From the NCBI RefSeq assembly GCF_000004195.4, contig NC_030677.2, forward strand, positions 60,270,222 to 60,334,221: a stretch of DNA of 64,000 nucleotides, in the 5' to 3' direction. This DNA comes from Xenopus tropicalis. Lineage: Eukaryota > Chordata > Amphibia > Anura > Pipidae. The notes below the pieces were generated by a model. It was given only the letters and a program-made list of their open reading frames with translations. It was not told where the DNA came from and did not search any database. Within the stretch, counting starts at the first letter, position 1, and every line of letters begins with the position of its first letter. The position numbers were made by a program, and so were the translations under genes. Of the stretch, positions 1 through 14,540 are shown one piece after another.

Positions 1-2007
<2,007 letters not shown>

Positions 2008-3555
2008 TCATCAGCAAAAAGAGCAGGAAATTAAGATTCCTGTACATGGTATATACTGCAGGGAGTACCCTGTTTAGCACAGAACATTTAACTTCATTGT
2101 ATTGCATATTTGAGTAAGATGAACATTGCATATTTTTTGGGAAATTTTCAGAAACATTAATTTATATACTTTTCTTGTTAGATGCAAAGTAAAATGTATA
2201 GGAGCCAGACCATTCTGAATAAATATATTAGCATACCCCTTTATACCTCCTCAGCAAAAATCTAATCTTATGGTTTTGCAAGACAAATTAATAACAAAAA
2301 CGTTACCTGAGATTTACACATCACCTCTTTAAGTTCAAGGAATACGCTTTTTAAATTTGCTTTCAAAACATGTGAAATGGGCTGCTTATTTATCAACACA
2401 GCCCAAGGACATTTAGAACAATGGCACACTGCCATTGCCCTTAGGGTAGTTTTCAAATAAACACTAAAGAAAACAGTGTTTTGCACATGATAAACACATT
2501 TACCTCACTTTCTACATTTTATTTTTAGTCCAACTGAAATCTAATGTATCAAGAGCGCCCTCTCCTGGGGAATATGTGCCACACAACAGAGAATGAACAC
2601 TAAAAACAAATCCAATATTCGAAGTCTACATTAAAATTATTGACATCATTTACTGCACTAATCTGATGTTTTTGCTACCTGACTCCCACTTAAGAAGAGA
2701 TCAGTATTGATAAGTTACTGACATGTCTGAAGCAAGTGCTTTGTACATACTAATGTAAAAATAAAAATGTAGAAAACTAAATAAGTTGTAGGTTTAGCAA
2801 TGACAATTGGGTGCCGTCAGTGCTTCCCATAAACGCCCAAAACTACCAACATTTTAAGGGTATCTAGTACATGGGAAACGTTTGTCCTAGTCCATTAATC
2901 TATAGCAACTGGTCAGAAGTTTGCTTTTACTGGTCAAGAGCCAAGGATAATGAAAACAATATGCTGTTAGGGGTAGTGGACATCTTGCAGCAATGACACC
3001 CACTATACACATACCCAACTACTCTGTAGCAGCGCAGAATGTGCCATTCCATTATCCAGTTTGGCATTTGGTCCTTGCGTGGTACCTAGATCAGCAGTAT
3101 AAACACCCCCCCTCCCTTTGCCTCTGCAGTGACTGTTGAAGTGAATGTAGCTGCCCATTATACATTATTTGTACACTGGTGTAGGTTTCCTCCTGGTACT
3201 CCAGTTCCCTCCCACACTCCAAAATTATACATAGTATAAAAGGGAGCAATGAACTACACAAACTAGCTAACATTTTAGTCTGACTGATCCCTAAAATGTA
3301 TAAACTAATCACTGACCTGTCTGCTGCCTTCCCATATGGCATACATATAAAAAACAGAGGGACAAAGATGTCTCAACCCCTATTACTACCTAGACATTAG
3401 AATACATTTAAACCAATGCTAAAAAGATGGCAATATGTGCTAGACAAGATGTAGTATCTATAAAATCTTTTGTTATCATTCCCAGACAGGCTCATCACCA
3501 ATCCACCTGCTAGAGGTTGTTTTGGAATTGAGGCACCTTACCCCACTTATTCTAA

Positions 3556-4087
3556 GGGGCACATTTACTAACCCACGAACGGGTCGAAATGAGTCCGATT
3601 GCGTTTTTTTCATAATGATCGGTATTTTGCGATTTTTTTCGTATTTTTTGCGATTTTTTCGGCGTCTTTACGAATTTTTCGTTACCAATACGATTTTTGC
3701 GTAAAAACGCGAGTTTTTCGTAGCCATTACGAAAGTTGCGTAAAAATCGCCCGATTTTTCCGTAGCGTTAAAACTTATGCGAAAAGTTGCGCCTTTTTCG
3801 TAGCGTTAAAACTTAAAAGGTGCGAAGTTTCGCGTAAGTTTTAACGCTACGAAAAAAGCGCAACTTTTTGCGCAAGTTTTAACGCTACGGAAAAATCGCC
3901 AGATTTTTACGCAACTTTCGTAATGGCTACGAAAAACTCGCGTTTTTACGCAAAAATCGTATTGGTAACGAAAAATTCGTAAAGACGCGGAAAAATCGCA
4001 AAAAATACGAAAAAGTCGCAAAATGTTCGTTTTCAAGTCGGAACTTTTCCAATTCGGGTTGGATTCGTGGGTTAGTAAATCAGCCCC
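3556..4087. mobile_element. Foldback Harbinger-like non-autonomous DNA element, copy 1
   Basis: This 532-bp near-palindrome begins GGGGCACATTTACTAACCCA and ends with the complementary TGGGTTAGTAAATCAGCCCC. It is flanked by TAA on both sides (3553-3555 and 4088-4090), a 3-bp target duplication. The whole interior folds back on itself and is built from runs such as CGTAGCGTTAAAACTT in both directions. TSD length and TIR style suggest PIF/Harbinger. No transposase is present. The arginine/phenylalanine-rich reading frames here are translations of the simple TTTTTCG-type interior, not proteins. Confidence 0.85.
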
Positions 4088-4536
4088 TAAGTCTCAGCAT
4101 CCAAACCCTTTAGGACAAAGTATCAAAACTCCCAAGTCAGCTTTTTGCTCGACTAGACATCCTTCCTGCTAGGCAAGGCCCTTTTCTAAACCGATAATCA
4201 CCAGTCAACCAAGTCCTTACAGCTAAGAGATTGCCCATTGCAAACCAACATATGACAACAAAGGGCCCTGCTCTTTCATAAAACAAGGGCACAACAGTAA
4301 AATATTTTATCACTATAAATCACTCTTAGGAGAAAATACTCAGCGAAAAACTGTCTTTCTTGTCCTGCAGGCCTCCTTATTGTTTAACACTGGAGGTAAT
4401 TTTGTTTCTAACATTGGGGGGGAGGTCCACCTTTATCTCCTCCTAAAGGGGCATGCTGCTGATGGATATGGGGTTGAAAAAGCACCCTCTTGAAAGGGAC
4501 ACACAAAACCCACATACTTGAATGTCTAATCAGCAA

Positions 4537-4901
4537 TTAAAGGAGAAGGAAAGTCATTTTGGCATTTTACTGCTAATAAATTTGCCACATTAGTGCCACC
4601 TAGAACACTATATTTATTCTGCAGAAACACATTCCTAAGGGAGTGAGTTTTATGAATTCTTATGGGAGGGGGAGCAGGAGAAGGGAGAGATGAGAAAACT
4701 GCTCAGAATCTGACCCCAGGAATGAAGGATTTTTCAGAAGAAGTCAGATACCCTAAGAACATTTTTACAAAAAAGGAAACAAGAAATCCTGTGTTTCTTT
4801 TGATAGAGGACTGTAGAGCATTACTGTAGGTGCTTATGGCTGTATTTACATAGACCTTTCTGATAAAGCTTACTTAGTTATCACCTTTCCTTCTCCTTTA
4901 A
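4537..4901. mobile_element. T2/Kolobok-like MITE flanked by TTAA
   Basis: The element is bounded by TTAA on both sides with terminal inverted repeats AAAGGAGAAGGAAAG and CTTTCCTTCTCCTTT. The TTAA target and this terminal motif match the T2-type MITEs known in Xenopus. Its interior (GCCACATTAGTGCCACCTAG) is shared, inverted, with the element at about 62337-62695. Confidence 0.8.
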
Positions 4902-5929
4902 ATTAGAGGTTCTCAAACTCGCAGGTTAAATTGAAAGCCAGTAAGGCTAAAAAAAAGATATTAATGGGTCTACAGAGGCTTTTATGACCATAATTTTGAG
5001 CCATTTTTGAATTAAGAGGTACTTGACCAAAGGGTTAAGTTGCAATAGTTAGTCTGAAAAATGATCTAGATAAGAGTTGGGCTTGTAGCCCAGAAACCAA
5101 AGCATTCAGCAGTGTGCATCTCAATGATTGTGGTGTTGGAAGGTGCAAGGTCACAACTTGAACAGAAGTGCTGCAGTTTTGTGTAACTTAAAATCCCTCT
5201 AAAATATTGAACTGTTGGTGCGTCCCCTCGTTCATTCCTTAAAGCAGAACCCGTGGTAAACCTCTCAACACTTAGATTTATAATTTATGATGTTAATATT
5301 GGACATACAAATAATACAAATGAAACCCTATTTAATTCCTATATGCATAAAGCAGTAGATTTGTAACGAAGGTCAGTTGCAGACAGTAGGAAACAAATAA
5401 ATCACTCTCCCAAAAACACAAATCAATTGCTATGTGCATATATTATTTGCCAGTGCATTTTAAATCAATAACAGAGAAGCCTAGAAAGTCATTTCCAGGA
5501 GAGGTACTCTATTTGTGTAGCAAGCCAATGATTACATCATTCTAGCATGTTCTCAGCGCCTTTCCTAAAATGTTCTGGATCAATAACTACATAATAGTAT
5601 AAATTATTTCACTCGGAGAAAGCTACATTTCCTCTAACTGCAATTTTAGATCTTCACTCTGGTTTTTGTTTGTTTTTATTGAAGTTCTATTAATGTTGAA
5701 TAAAAATAAAAATATAAAAACTGAGTTTGTTTTGCTGCAAGATTGTTAATAAGACACAAACAAAAAGACTTTAAAGGTTTAGAGGGATTTTATCGTAGGC
5801 TGAAAATCAGACTGTGATGCTGGTCGTCAATCGACACTTTCCTTAGCTTTATGGGATAATGGAACTATGGGAAATGTTAAAGGAGCGCTGTTATCATCCA
5901 AACTTTGTATGTTTAACCTATAATATATG

Positions 5930-6110
5930 ACAGGTATAGGATCTATTATCTGGAATTCTGTTGAGGCCTGGGGTTTTCCAGATAAGGGATCTTTCTGTAA
6001 TTTGGTCCAAAAACATTTAAACATTAAAAAAAACCAATAGGATTGTTTTGCCACCAATATGGATTAATGCAGCCTAGTTAGACTCATTATCATAGAGAAG
6101 TGGGAAATAA
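5930..6110 (-). mobile_element. Partial TATCCGG-family DNA element
   Basis: The sequence from ACAGGTATAGGATC through TTTTCCAGATAAGGGATC matches one end of an abundant element present at least eight times in this window. The other end is missing or diverged. It lies about 70 bp to the left of a second copy. Confidence 0.6.
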
Positions 6111-6182
6111 TTTTTAAAAATTTCAATTTAATATATTTAAAAAGGAAAATGAAAAATACAGCTATAGTCGCAATTTATTAAT

Positions 6183-7258
6183 ATGGGTATGGGGCCCCTT
6201 ATCCAGAAACCAGTTATACAGAAAGCTTTAAATCAGGGGAAGGCTATTTCCTACAGGCTTCATTTAAATAAATAACTATTTTTTAAAAACAATTTCCTTT
6301 TTCTCTGAAAAAATAAAACAGTACCTTGTTCTTGATCCTTTCTAAGCTGCATACATCAATAATGGTAACAAAACAACACTATTGGTTTTATTGCATTTGT
6401 AAATTATTATTTTTTTTTTTATTTAAAGGTTTATTTTTCTTTATTTGTAACAGTAAAATAAAATAAAAATATAACACTTAATAAAACAGGTTACATAAGT
6501 AAAATGGGTGTTTGGTACATTTTGTTTTCACAATTTCAGGTTGGTTGCGCGGTACTATGGTGCTGGACATGACCCTGGTTCGTTAGTGTTAATTTGGGCA
6601 TGGGCCCCATTTTAGCTGGTTGGAGGCCCGCTTGACTCGCACCACATTCCCCACATTTTTTTTAAATTTCCCTTGTGCCCCTCTAGTCTCATAACTGAGT
6701 TTTATGAGGGGTAGGGCAGCGTTAATGAGCTGTTGCCAGAATGCGAGTGTGGGAACACTGTTGCGCATCCACCTCATTATGACTGCTTTTTTTGCATAGA
6801 ATGTGAGGGATCTGAATCTTACCCTGACTGCATTGGTGGGGAGTATGTCCTCCACCGTGCCTAGGAGACAAGTTGTTGGATTGATCACATTGGATAGCAC
6901 TAGTTCTGTTGCTATGGTGTTCATCACTGTTGTCCAGAACTGCGCAATGGGGGGACAGCTCCATATTAGGTGGAGAAAGTCCGCTTGGGGGGATTTGCAC
7001 CTCGGGCAGCAGTCGTTTGGTGCTTTGCTAAATTTATGGAGTTTAGTGGGTGTGATGTACAATTGTTGCAGGACCTTATACTGGATCAGCCTGAACTCAT
7101 AGCAGCTTTCTGTGGCTTCCTACCATTGTTCTGGCGTTAGGCTAGGGATTTTGTAAATTATTTTTAGCAGACTTAAATGGTGATCCAAGTTACAGAAAGA
7201 TCCCTTACTTGTAAAATCTCAGGTCCTAAGCATTCCGGATAATAGATTGTACACCTGT
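6183..7258 (+). mobile_element. TATCCGG-family DNA element, split by an L1 insertion
   Basis: The left part (6183-6408) starts GGGTATGGGGCCCCTTATCC and carries the family's TTTCCTTTTTCTCT and CAGTACCTTG blocks. The right part (7163-7258) resumes with GCAGACTTAAATGGTGATCC and ends near a TACACCTGTAC terminus. The two halves fit the uninterrupted copies at 46461-46794 and 51156-51470. The gap is filled by an L1 tail. Confidence 0.75.
6409..7149 (-). mobile_element. 5'-truncated L1/Tx1-type LINE, ORF2 C-terminal end
   Basis: On the minus strand, 6589-7062 is open for 157 residues and carries a CPRC...DFLHLIWSCP motif followed by FW, which is the cysteine/histidine region near the C terminus of L1-clade ORF2 proteins. 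Reverse transcriptase and endonuclease are missing, as expected for 5' truncation. An A-rich 3' tail (minus strand) lies at about 6409-6480. A 13-bp duplication, TTTGTAAATTATT, flanks it at 6396-6408 and 7150-7162, showing target-primed insertion. The open frame and good duplication suggest a fairly young insertion. Confidence 0.85.
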
Positions 7259-7942
7259 ACTATATACAGTACTATTAATGAATTAAAAAAAAAACAAACT
7301 TTAAGAAAAAAACATTCATAGCATTTTTGCTAGGAAAAATATATTGTAAATACATTCCATTTGATACAGCTTGAGGTTTTCCAATTGTGGAAGCATCACT
7401 TAATCATTAATGCATTTCAGACATAAATGCTTACAGGTGGTTACACTGTACTACTGATGTATACTGATCCTAAAGAGACTGTAGGGGTCTTAAAAAGAGA
7501 ACCCAGAGGAAAGTGCAAGAAATGCACCTCATGAAGAGCTGGCAGGTGCAAGTCAGGCAGTTTCCCCAGCACTGAAAAATAAATGCAGGGAAGTTAACTG
7601 GCTACTGATTGAACCTGACCCTAGTGCAAATTTGTTGTACAAACGTGATAGGGAAAATTCACTGTACACTCCATTGGGGCAGGGGTTGATGAATAATCTT
7701 TGTATAACTGCAAGTTGTCCCTATATAAAGCATAATTATAGCAATACTCACAACTACATATGTCCATATGTTAGCTAGGAAACTGAATAGAAAGAAAAGC
7801 AATATAAAAACTAGAAGAAATAAAGCCTAAACTAACCAAAAGAAAGCATTTTTAGATGCAGAGCAGAAAAAAGGACAGTTTATAATTGAAAAACAAAAAG
7901 AAGACCAGCTGAAAATTGCTTAGAGTACCAAAACTTTATTCA

Positions 7943-8101
<159 letters not shown>

Positions 8102-8344
8102 TTAAAGAAATACAAATTAAAATAGCAATCTACTAAAAATCTTAAAGCATAAAAAAAAAATCCTACTAAATTTCATATGAAGTGATGATTTTATAGATTA
8201 TGTGCTTACTTATATGATATACAAATATGTTCCAGTTATGTGTAAAACTGCAGTCACATTTTTAAAATTCATTAGTGCTGTAAATGCAGTTTGCATTTTA
8301 ATCTTGCTTTTATACATTATTATACATTATACTTTTATATATTG

Positions 8345-8545
8345 ATTTGCAAATCCCCCCCTAATCTTAGCTTCTCAACAGCTGCCCAGGGCACACTGAG
8401 AATGTGGGCAACAAACCCAAGATAGTAAACTCCTGTTACAACCCTGTACTATTACTGGTGTACAGACCATAAACCTTTAGGTTCAGCATAAAAAAATATA
8501 AGATTTCTTGCCATAATAGTTTTTAGTTCTTTAAAAAGCCATATG
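8345..8545. repeat. Remnant of a dispersed repeat shared with 20883-21376 and 59975-60336
   Basis: The blocks CTTAGCTTCTCAACAGCTGCC, an activating run of CACACTGAGAATGTG, and TTTTTAGTTCTTTAAA also occur in order at 21208-21376. It looks like the end of a T2-like MITE. The left end is not defined. Confidence 0.5.
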
Positions 8546-8868
8546 AAGGTAATCCTCATCTTCTAGTACTATATGCCCTCTTCAAAAAAAATGGTTTAAA
8601 TTATATTTTAACTTTGAGAAACGTCTGTATATACTATATTATTGCACTTAGAGAAAGCAGATGAAATATAAGCTATACTTAACAGACACCTATCATTAAC
8701 AAACAGAGGTGGGGGTTAATAGACCATGTGCTTAATAAGAGAGTCCCCCAGCTCACTCATTATGCTTGTGAACATGGCGTATTATCATGGAGAAGAGTTG
8801 TCTGATCCTATGTAAAACACATGTGCATAATAAGTGTGCTCAGGCCCTCACTAATTATTAGGGATACA

Positions 8869-9140
8869 ACAAACCCACTTTTTAGGATTCTGCCTAACCC
8901 CCGAACCAACCCTGATGGATTCTGCCAAATCCCGAACCGAACCCTAATTAGCATATGCTAATTAGGATCGTGGGGGGTAAACCCCCCCCCTAAATTTTAA
9001 CCCTTTCTGAATGCTAATTAGCATATGCTAATCAGGATTCGGATTCGGCTCGGCCTGGACCGTGGATTCGGCCAAAACCGAGTCCATCAAAAAAAGGCTG
9101 GATTCGTCCCGAACCGAATCCGGGTTTCGGTGCACCCCTA
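8869..9140. mobile_element. hAT-like MITE rich in GGATTCGG motifs
   Basis: The 272-bp element starts TAGGGATACAACAAACCCAC and ends TTTCGGTGCACCCCTA. It is flanked by CTAATTAT (8861-8868) and CTGATTAT (9141-9148), an 8-bp duplication with one mismatch, as in hAT transposition. Two copies of AATTAGCATATGCTAAT lie inside. The same family occurs at 37343-37579. It sits in the intron between ZNF330 exons 5 and 4. Confidence 0.75.
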
Positions 9141-9704
9141 CTGATTATGCACAAGTGTGCCCTTACATGGTTGCCTGCGTCAGGAGAAACCTTCTAGTGG
9201 GGGATAGCAAAAATGTAGTATTGTTTCTCACAACAGGAGTATGAGCTATTAGCCTGTACCTCCAGTGATGAAAACAATTTTTCTATGATGAGGTGCCCTT
9301 TAAGTTATGCTTTCCAATTAAAGAATGAAACTCAAGTTAACTGGAGGTACCAATTTGTATTATTTTGTAATATTGTATTATTTCCTTAAGACAAGATAAA
9401 TTCAAAAAAATACTTATATAACCAAACCAATATTGAAACTCCAAACTTTCATTTCAAAGTAATGTGTATACAAAATCTGAACTGGTTCGCTTTCTTTTAT
9501 AAATAAAAAAACAAAAATTTCCCAAAACTAAACTAACCTACACTCTAACAGTTTAGTTGGTGTTATGTTATGCCTTCTGTATGTAATTCATATAGTAGCC
9601 CTATAAGTACAAAGGTACAGTAGCCATATGACATTTCATGAGAGGTACAATTATGAGACTTAATTGCCCTTTCAGTTCTTACAAAATGGGGACCTGGGGT
9701 ATTA

Positions 9705-9890
<186 letters not shown>

Positions 9891-9894
9891 TTAC

Positions 9895-9914
9895 CGCTGA
9901 CATTTGTCACATTC
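9895..9914 (-). CDS. ZNF330: ZNF330 20-nt microexon (coding exon 3)
   Basis: On the minus strand TTTTTATAG precedes 9914 and GTAAGTATT follows 9895, leaving a 20-nt exon. It encodes ECDKCQ plus two bases of the next arginine codon, exactly the residues needed between exon 2 (ending NASM) and exon 4 (starting RQKNRAF). Two zinc-ligand cysteines are in it. It is separated from exon 4 by an intron of only 105 bp. Skipping it would shift the frame, because 20 is not divisible by three. It is too short for ORF-based prediction but is strongly supported by continuity of the protein. Confidence 0.9.
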
Positions 9915-10375
9915 CTATAAAAATAAAAAGAAAGAATGAATATTTACATGACAAATTCTTGGCATTATTTATTTAAACCATGCATTATATGTTGCAGAAA
10001 TGATTGCCACTGAGTAAATATAATTTTGCTTTGTGTATGTGTACTTATTAAACTATATTCTTCCTGTCAGTCAGACAATATAAAAGTTCAGTGGGCTACT
10101 GCTAAATTAATCCCGGTAGAGCAGCCTTGGCTGACTTATGACTTTTCATACCTGGTTATAACGAGGACTCTAAGGACACATAAGACATAATAGCAGCCAG
10201 GGGAGAACTAGGTTTAAAGATTGCATAGCTTTGGTATTTCTGTTTTTGAAACAAGGATTAAAAATAAATAAATAAATTAGGAGTCAATCAAATAAAATCA
10301 GATATGTACCTGCACACATACTGGATGCTCTCTATATACTTTAACTTAAATGCAAGGATGTATTGGTGCCATAAT

Positions 10376-10577
10376 ACTACATAGTAACATTGTAAGTTAG
10401 GTTGAAAAAAGACACACAGTCCTCAAGTTCAACCTTTTATGCCAATATATAACGTGCCTAACTGCTAGATGATTCATTGTAAGGCAAAAAACCCCCCATC
10501 TGAAGCCTCTCCAATTTGGCACAGAGGGGGGGGGGGGGGAAATTCCTTCCTGACTCCAAGATGGCAATAGGACCAGT
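10376..10577 (-). mobile_element. CR1-type LINE 3' end
   Basis: The sequence begins with CATAGTAAC and continues with TTAGGTTGAAAAAAGACAC, TTCAACCTTTTATGCC and TTCCTTCCTGACTCCAAGATG. The same order of blocks is seen at 31466-31680 and in the longer coding copy at 22726-23996. The LINE reads right to left, so this is its 3' end, heavily 5' truncated. A run of 14 or so Gs interrupts it near 10525. Confidence 0.75.
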
Positions 10578-10591
10578 CCCTGGACCAACTT

Positions 10592-10634
10592 GTACTATGT
10601 ATCTATGTATGTAAGTATGTATGTATGTATGTAT
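10592..10634 (+). repeat. TATG/GTAT tetranucleotide microsatellite
   Basis: Imperfect then perfect repeats of TATG directly follow the CR1 fragment. They are followed by TTTATAAAGCGCTACTTATG and GCGCTGTAC, a motif typical of another dispersed frog repeat (compare 22615-22660 and 58640-58745). Confidence 0.8.
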
Positions 10635-11342
10635 ATCTTTATTTATAAAGCGCTACTTATGTACGCAGCGCTGTACTATGAACTATCTATACTATATCAC
10701 CCATATACTGTTATAATCTGTTTGCTTACTTTGTTGTTGGAAGCTGCAATCCCCTTTTCTGGGTTTGTTTAATGTTATAATGGCCCCGTAAAGGAAACTA
10801 AATTTCTCTAAAAACAACAGTGAATATGTCCCATGATTGCAGATAGCTTGTCTTTGCTCAAAAACATTTGTTATCAATAACCTTTATTTCTCTGTGGACT
10901 TACATTTCTATAAAGCAAAGTACTAAAAGTAACCTACATGAGGTGGTAAAAGCTGTATTAAGCATATTATAGGTCTGTTTAATTGTGGAAACACAACTTA
11001 CACTGTGAAACAATTATTAACTCAAACACCGTTAAACTTTTGCTCTGCAATATGAAATCTTTTTCCAGGTTTCTACATGAAAAACATTTCCCTCCTGTAT
11101 GCAAAGTAGAAGGAATCCTAGGAAAAACACATTTGCACCTAGAATTTCCCTTTTTGCAGAATAATTCACAGGCTAAAGCTTACCCATTGTTTTTTAAAGC
11201 ATGGAACTTTCAACATCCAAAATGAGATGACAATGCAAGCTCAAGCAGCTGAACCCCTTGGAAGGCTCTATTTAAACCAAAAATATATCTCTACAAAATA
11301 TGGTCCTGGTGATGAAATTAGCTGGATGTTAGGATGCCTTTA

Positions 11343-11582
11343 GGGCTTTGACAGACGGGGAGATTAATCGACCCGCAACAAATCTCCATTGGTGTAGGCG
11401 ACTAATCTCCCGAAGTTTCCTCTCAAAGCAACTTCGGCGATTTTGGCAAATCGCCATGCAGCTTATGCCATCCCACCGGCAATATACATTTTAGCTGGTG
11501 GGATGGCATTTCGGGGAGATTAGTTGCCTGCGACAAGGGAGATTTGTCATGCGGCGACTAATCTCCCCTTCTGTCACAGCCC
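11343..11582. mobile_element. Harbinger-like MITE with TTA target duplication
   Basis: The 240-bp element has termini GGGCTTTGACAGACGGGGAG and CTCCCCTTCTGTCACAGCCC, and perfect TTA duplications at 11340-11342 and 11583-11585. A second pair of internal inverted motifs (GATTTTGGCAAATCGCC, and GCCATCCCACC facing GGTGGGATGGC) gives it cruciform potential. The TTA target is the preferred site of Harbinger transposons. Confidence 0.8.
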
Positions 11583-12126
11583 TTAAGGTTTATTATACTT
11601 TAAAATGGTTGTTGCTTATTTGTACTTCTAACAGAGCAATGACGCTGACGCAGTTTTATGGCATCTAGAAATATTTGCTACATACAGTACATATTAAAGG
11701 AATTCTCTAAGAGCTGTTATACCTGGTGTTTTTCATTGGTAGTGGTTGGTACTGGCATTGCTAATTTTAAAAAATGTGTTCCCAACAACACCGCCACCCC
11801 CATCATATGGCTGAATGTCCATGGCCTGACAGCATGTGCTAGCTTCCAGACTGTTGATCCTTGGATAGGTTTAAATGCAACACAAGCATTACACAAATAT
11901 ATACTGTGGCCTGCCAGAGGTATTTGCCATATAGGCACCCCAGGACATGTGCCAGATAGTTGCTTCAAAATTCAGCAGCAGAGCTGAGGGAGTACCTGCA
12001 ACTGTGGCCATAGCGAATGCACAGGACAGCAGGACAGTCTGTACATGCACTGATCCCAAGAAAAAGCCTTTGAACACTAAATGGAAAATTAGCATCTCTT
12101 TACCACCTTCTAGAAAAAGATCTTCA

Positions 12127-12321
<195 letters not shown>

Positions 12322-12599
12322 CTATCAAAAGGAGACAAGAATTAAGTAACTAAACACTGCCCTTAGTTGGTTGCCCTTCTTCTCGGCTCACATTAGAATG
12401 ATGGGAGCTACAAGAAGCTGACCACTGCTTTTTTTTCTAAAGCAAAAGGGAAAGTTGTGCTCTCAACAAAATATTTTGTCATTATAAAGAGGGTGTGCAA
12501 CAAAGGTGTGATCAAACACTGGAAAAAACACCTCTGTACCCACCTATATTAAAGCATATTACCCTGTTTTTCTCAAAGAGAGTGTAATTCTAAGATAGT

Positions 12600-12709
12600 T
12601 TACAATGTACACGTATCTATTATCTGGAATCCTTGGGACATGGGGTTATCTGCATAATGTGTCTTTCTGCAATTTGGATCACCATACCTTAAGTCTGCTT
12701 AAAAATCAT
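12600..12709 (-). mobile_element. TATCCGG-family element fragment
   Basis: The blocks TATCTATTATCTGGAATCC and TTTGGATCACCATACCTTAA are the family's inverted end. The copy is cut at 12710 by a T2-like MITE and its other half is not seen on the far side. Confidence 0.65.
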
Positions 12710-12960
12710 TTAAAAGGAGAAGGAAAGGCTAAGTCACTTGGTGGTGCCAAAATGTTAGGCCCCTCCAAGTGACTTTAATTGCTTACCTTGTACCCCGGGC
12801 TGGTGTCCCTGTTAGGAGAGAACAGCACCAGCCCGGGGTACCTGCAGCAAGCGCTTCCTTCTTCCTGCTTCACGCTTGCGCAGTAGAGTGAAAAGCCAAC
12901 CTTTAACAACAAAGTCGGCTGTTCACTCTACAGCACATGCGCCCAGGGATTTCACTGCAG
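12710..12960. mobile_element. Truncated T2-like MITE inserted in a TATCCGG element
   Basis: It begins TTAAAAGGAGAAGGAAAGGC and contains AGTCACTTGG, ACCCCGGGCTGGTG and the inverted ACCAGCCCGGGGTA, the same internal design as the complete element at 39176-39581. The right terminal repeat is not present, so the element is truncated somewhere near 12960. Confidence 0.65.
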
Positions 12961-13946
12961 AAGAGACCCAGGACTATTAATCAGATGACTTTTGCTATAT
13001 TGTTTCAAAAGTCAGGGACAGACGTTCCATGAATATAAACAACCAAAGAGACACTACTTTTAATAGCACTTACAAAAAACTTTAAAACCACCAAAATGAT
13101 AATATATACTTAAAAGCTAATAGTAAACTGTTATTGGGTTTACAACTCCTTTTGTGCAAAAAAAAAAAATCCTCTGAATAATCAACATAAAAAAAAAAAC
13201 CACACACGCTTTTTTTTTTTTTTAAAGCTGGCCAACTGCATGAAAAAAGCCCCTTATTTGAGGTCTATATATTAAAATATCTCCTGTTGCCTTGGATGGG
13301 AATTGTGAAAATGCAAACACACAACAGTCATCAGGAAACACATGCATGTGCATGTTAGGAAAAGAATCTTTGGGTAAACACTGACACCAGTGGTTTCCTA
13401 TAACACCAAACAAGCCAATCTTTCCCTGACATGCCTACCCTGAGTGGGCGATATCAGGCTAATTCAATTGTTTGGGCCAAACGATCAAATTACTTGGTCC
13501 AACTGGCAAAGGAGCCATCGGACCAAGGACCGCATCATCCCCAATCCGATGGGAAAATCAAACCTGCCCGATTAACACCTGTCTGATTTTCAGCCATATA
13601 TATCGATCCAGGAGGCCCATTGGTCTAAAGGATTTGAATCGGCAGCTTGAATCTGCCCATGTATGGCCCCCTTAACTGCTTTAAGCAGTGCTGTATTTAT
13701 GTGAGACACATAAAGACACATAGGCACTTTTATGCCCCTAAATGCTTTTGCACTTTTGTCTGGGGTATTTGTAAATAACCCCAATAGTGTAAAATGACTA
13801 CTGGAAGGAAGGGTGGCCCTTAGAAAAATGTCATATTACAAGGAAGAAACTGTATGTTTTGTTGCTGTGTTCATTTCCATACTCAGCAGGGCAGCACAAC
13901 TTTCCACTTAGGTCCATACAGATACAACAGCCCCTACTCTGCACTC

Positions 13947-14085
13947 ATAGGGGCTAATTTATCAACAATGGGCAGTTCTGCACCTGGGTAGTAACCCATG
14001 GCAACCAATCAAATGTTTGTTTTTACTGTAGCTTGCTAAAAAAAGTTTCCATAAGTTATTGTGTGTGTTAATAAATGAGCCTCTA
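13947..14085. repeat. MITE fragment related to 55150-55321
   Basis: The sequence GGGGCTAATTTATCAACAATG and the block GTAACCCATGGCAACCAATCA resemble the palindromic element at 55150-55321. The right end AATAAATGAGCCTC is diverged. Confidence 0.55.
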
Positions 14086-14370
14086 GCTGTAGAGGTGGGC
14101 CAAGCCGGCCACCTTGCCCCCACCGCTGCTTCCCTGCGCCATTAAGGTCCCCTCTCAGCACTAAAGCGCGCAGAGGGGGGAGCGACCAGGAAATCAGCAG
14201 TGGGGGTAAGAGATCCCGGACTAGGGGTTGACAATAGAGAAAAGAGACTGTTGCGCCCTTTTCTGCCCACCTCTAATTACAGCCCTGGTTTGCTGAATCT
14301 GAACTCAAGAAAAACCAATTGGGCATGATACTGTATTAACCCAACATTTCAGGGGTAACCCCATAACAGT

Positions 14371-14540
14371 CCTGCTTCTTGTGGGACACTCCGGATTTTC
14401 CTGACGCAGCCCCGGATTGCTACCTATATGTCCCACAAAGCTCTTAATTGCAGGCACCTCCTGTTTTACACAAAATCCTGATGCAACAAATCTCCCCATG
14501 AGAGACTGTGGCACTGAGATTACATATTAGCGCAGAAGCT
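14371..14540 (-). repeat. Diverged direct copy of the proposed ZNF330 promoter/exon-1 segment
   Basis: This stretch aligns over about 170 bp with 14971-15150 in the same orientation. Shared blocks include CTTGTGGGACAC versus CTTGGGACAC, CCGGATTGCTAC versus CCGGATCGCTAC, and TTAGCGCAG versus TAAGCGCAG. Several CpGs present in the right copy are TpG, CpA or lost here. The GT of the candidate splice donor in the right copy is AT here. Confidence 0.7.

Noticed and set aside
3522..4036. Phenylalanine/arginine-rich frames, repeated at 52568-53044 and in part at 15642-16585
   Set aside because: They translate the TTTTTCG-type interior of the foldback elements, on both strands alike.
6722..7102. Second minus frame and plus frame over the L1 tail
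   Set aside because: They are shadows of the 157-residue ORF2 frame.
11658..12095. Overlapping frames on both strands in ZNF330 intron 2
   Set aside because: Frames on opposite strands overlap each other and match nothing; one includes intron sequence next to exon 2.
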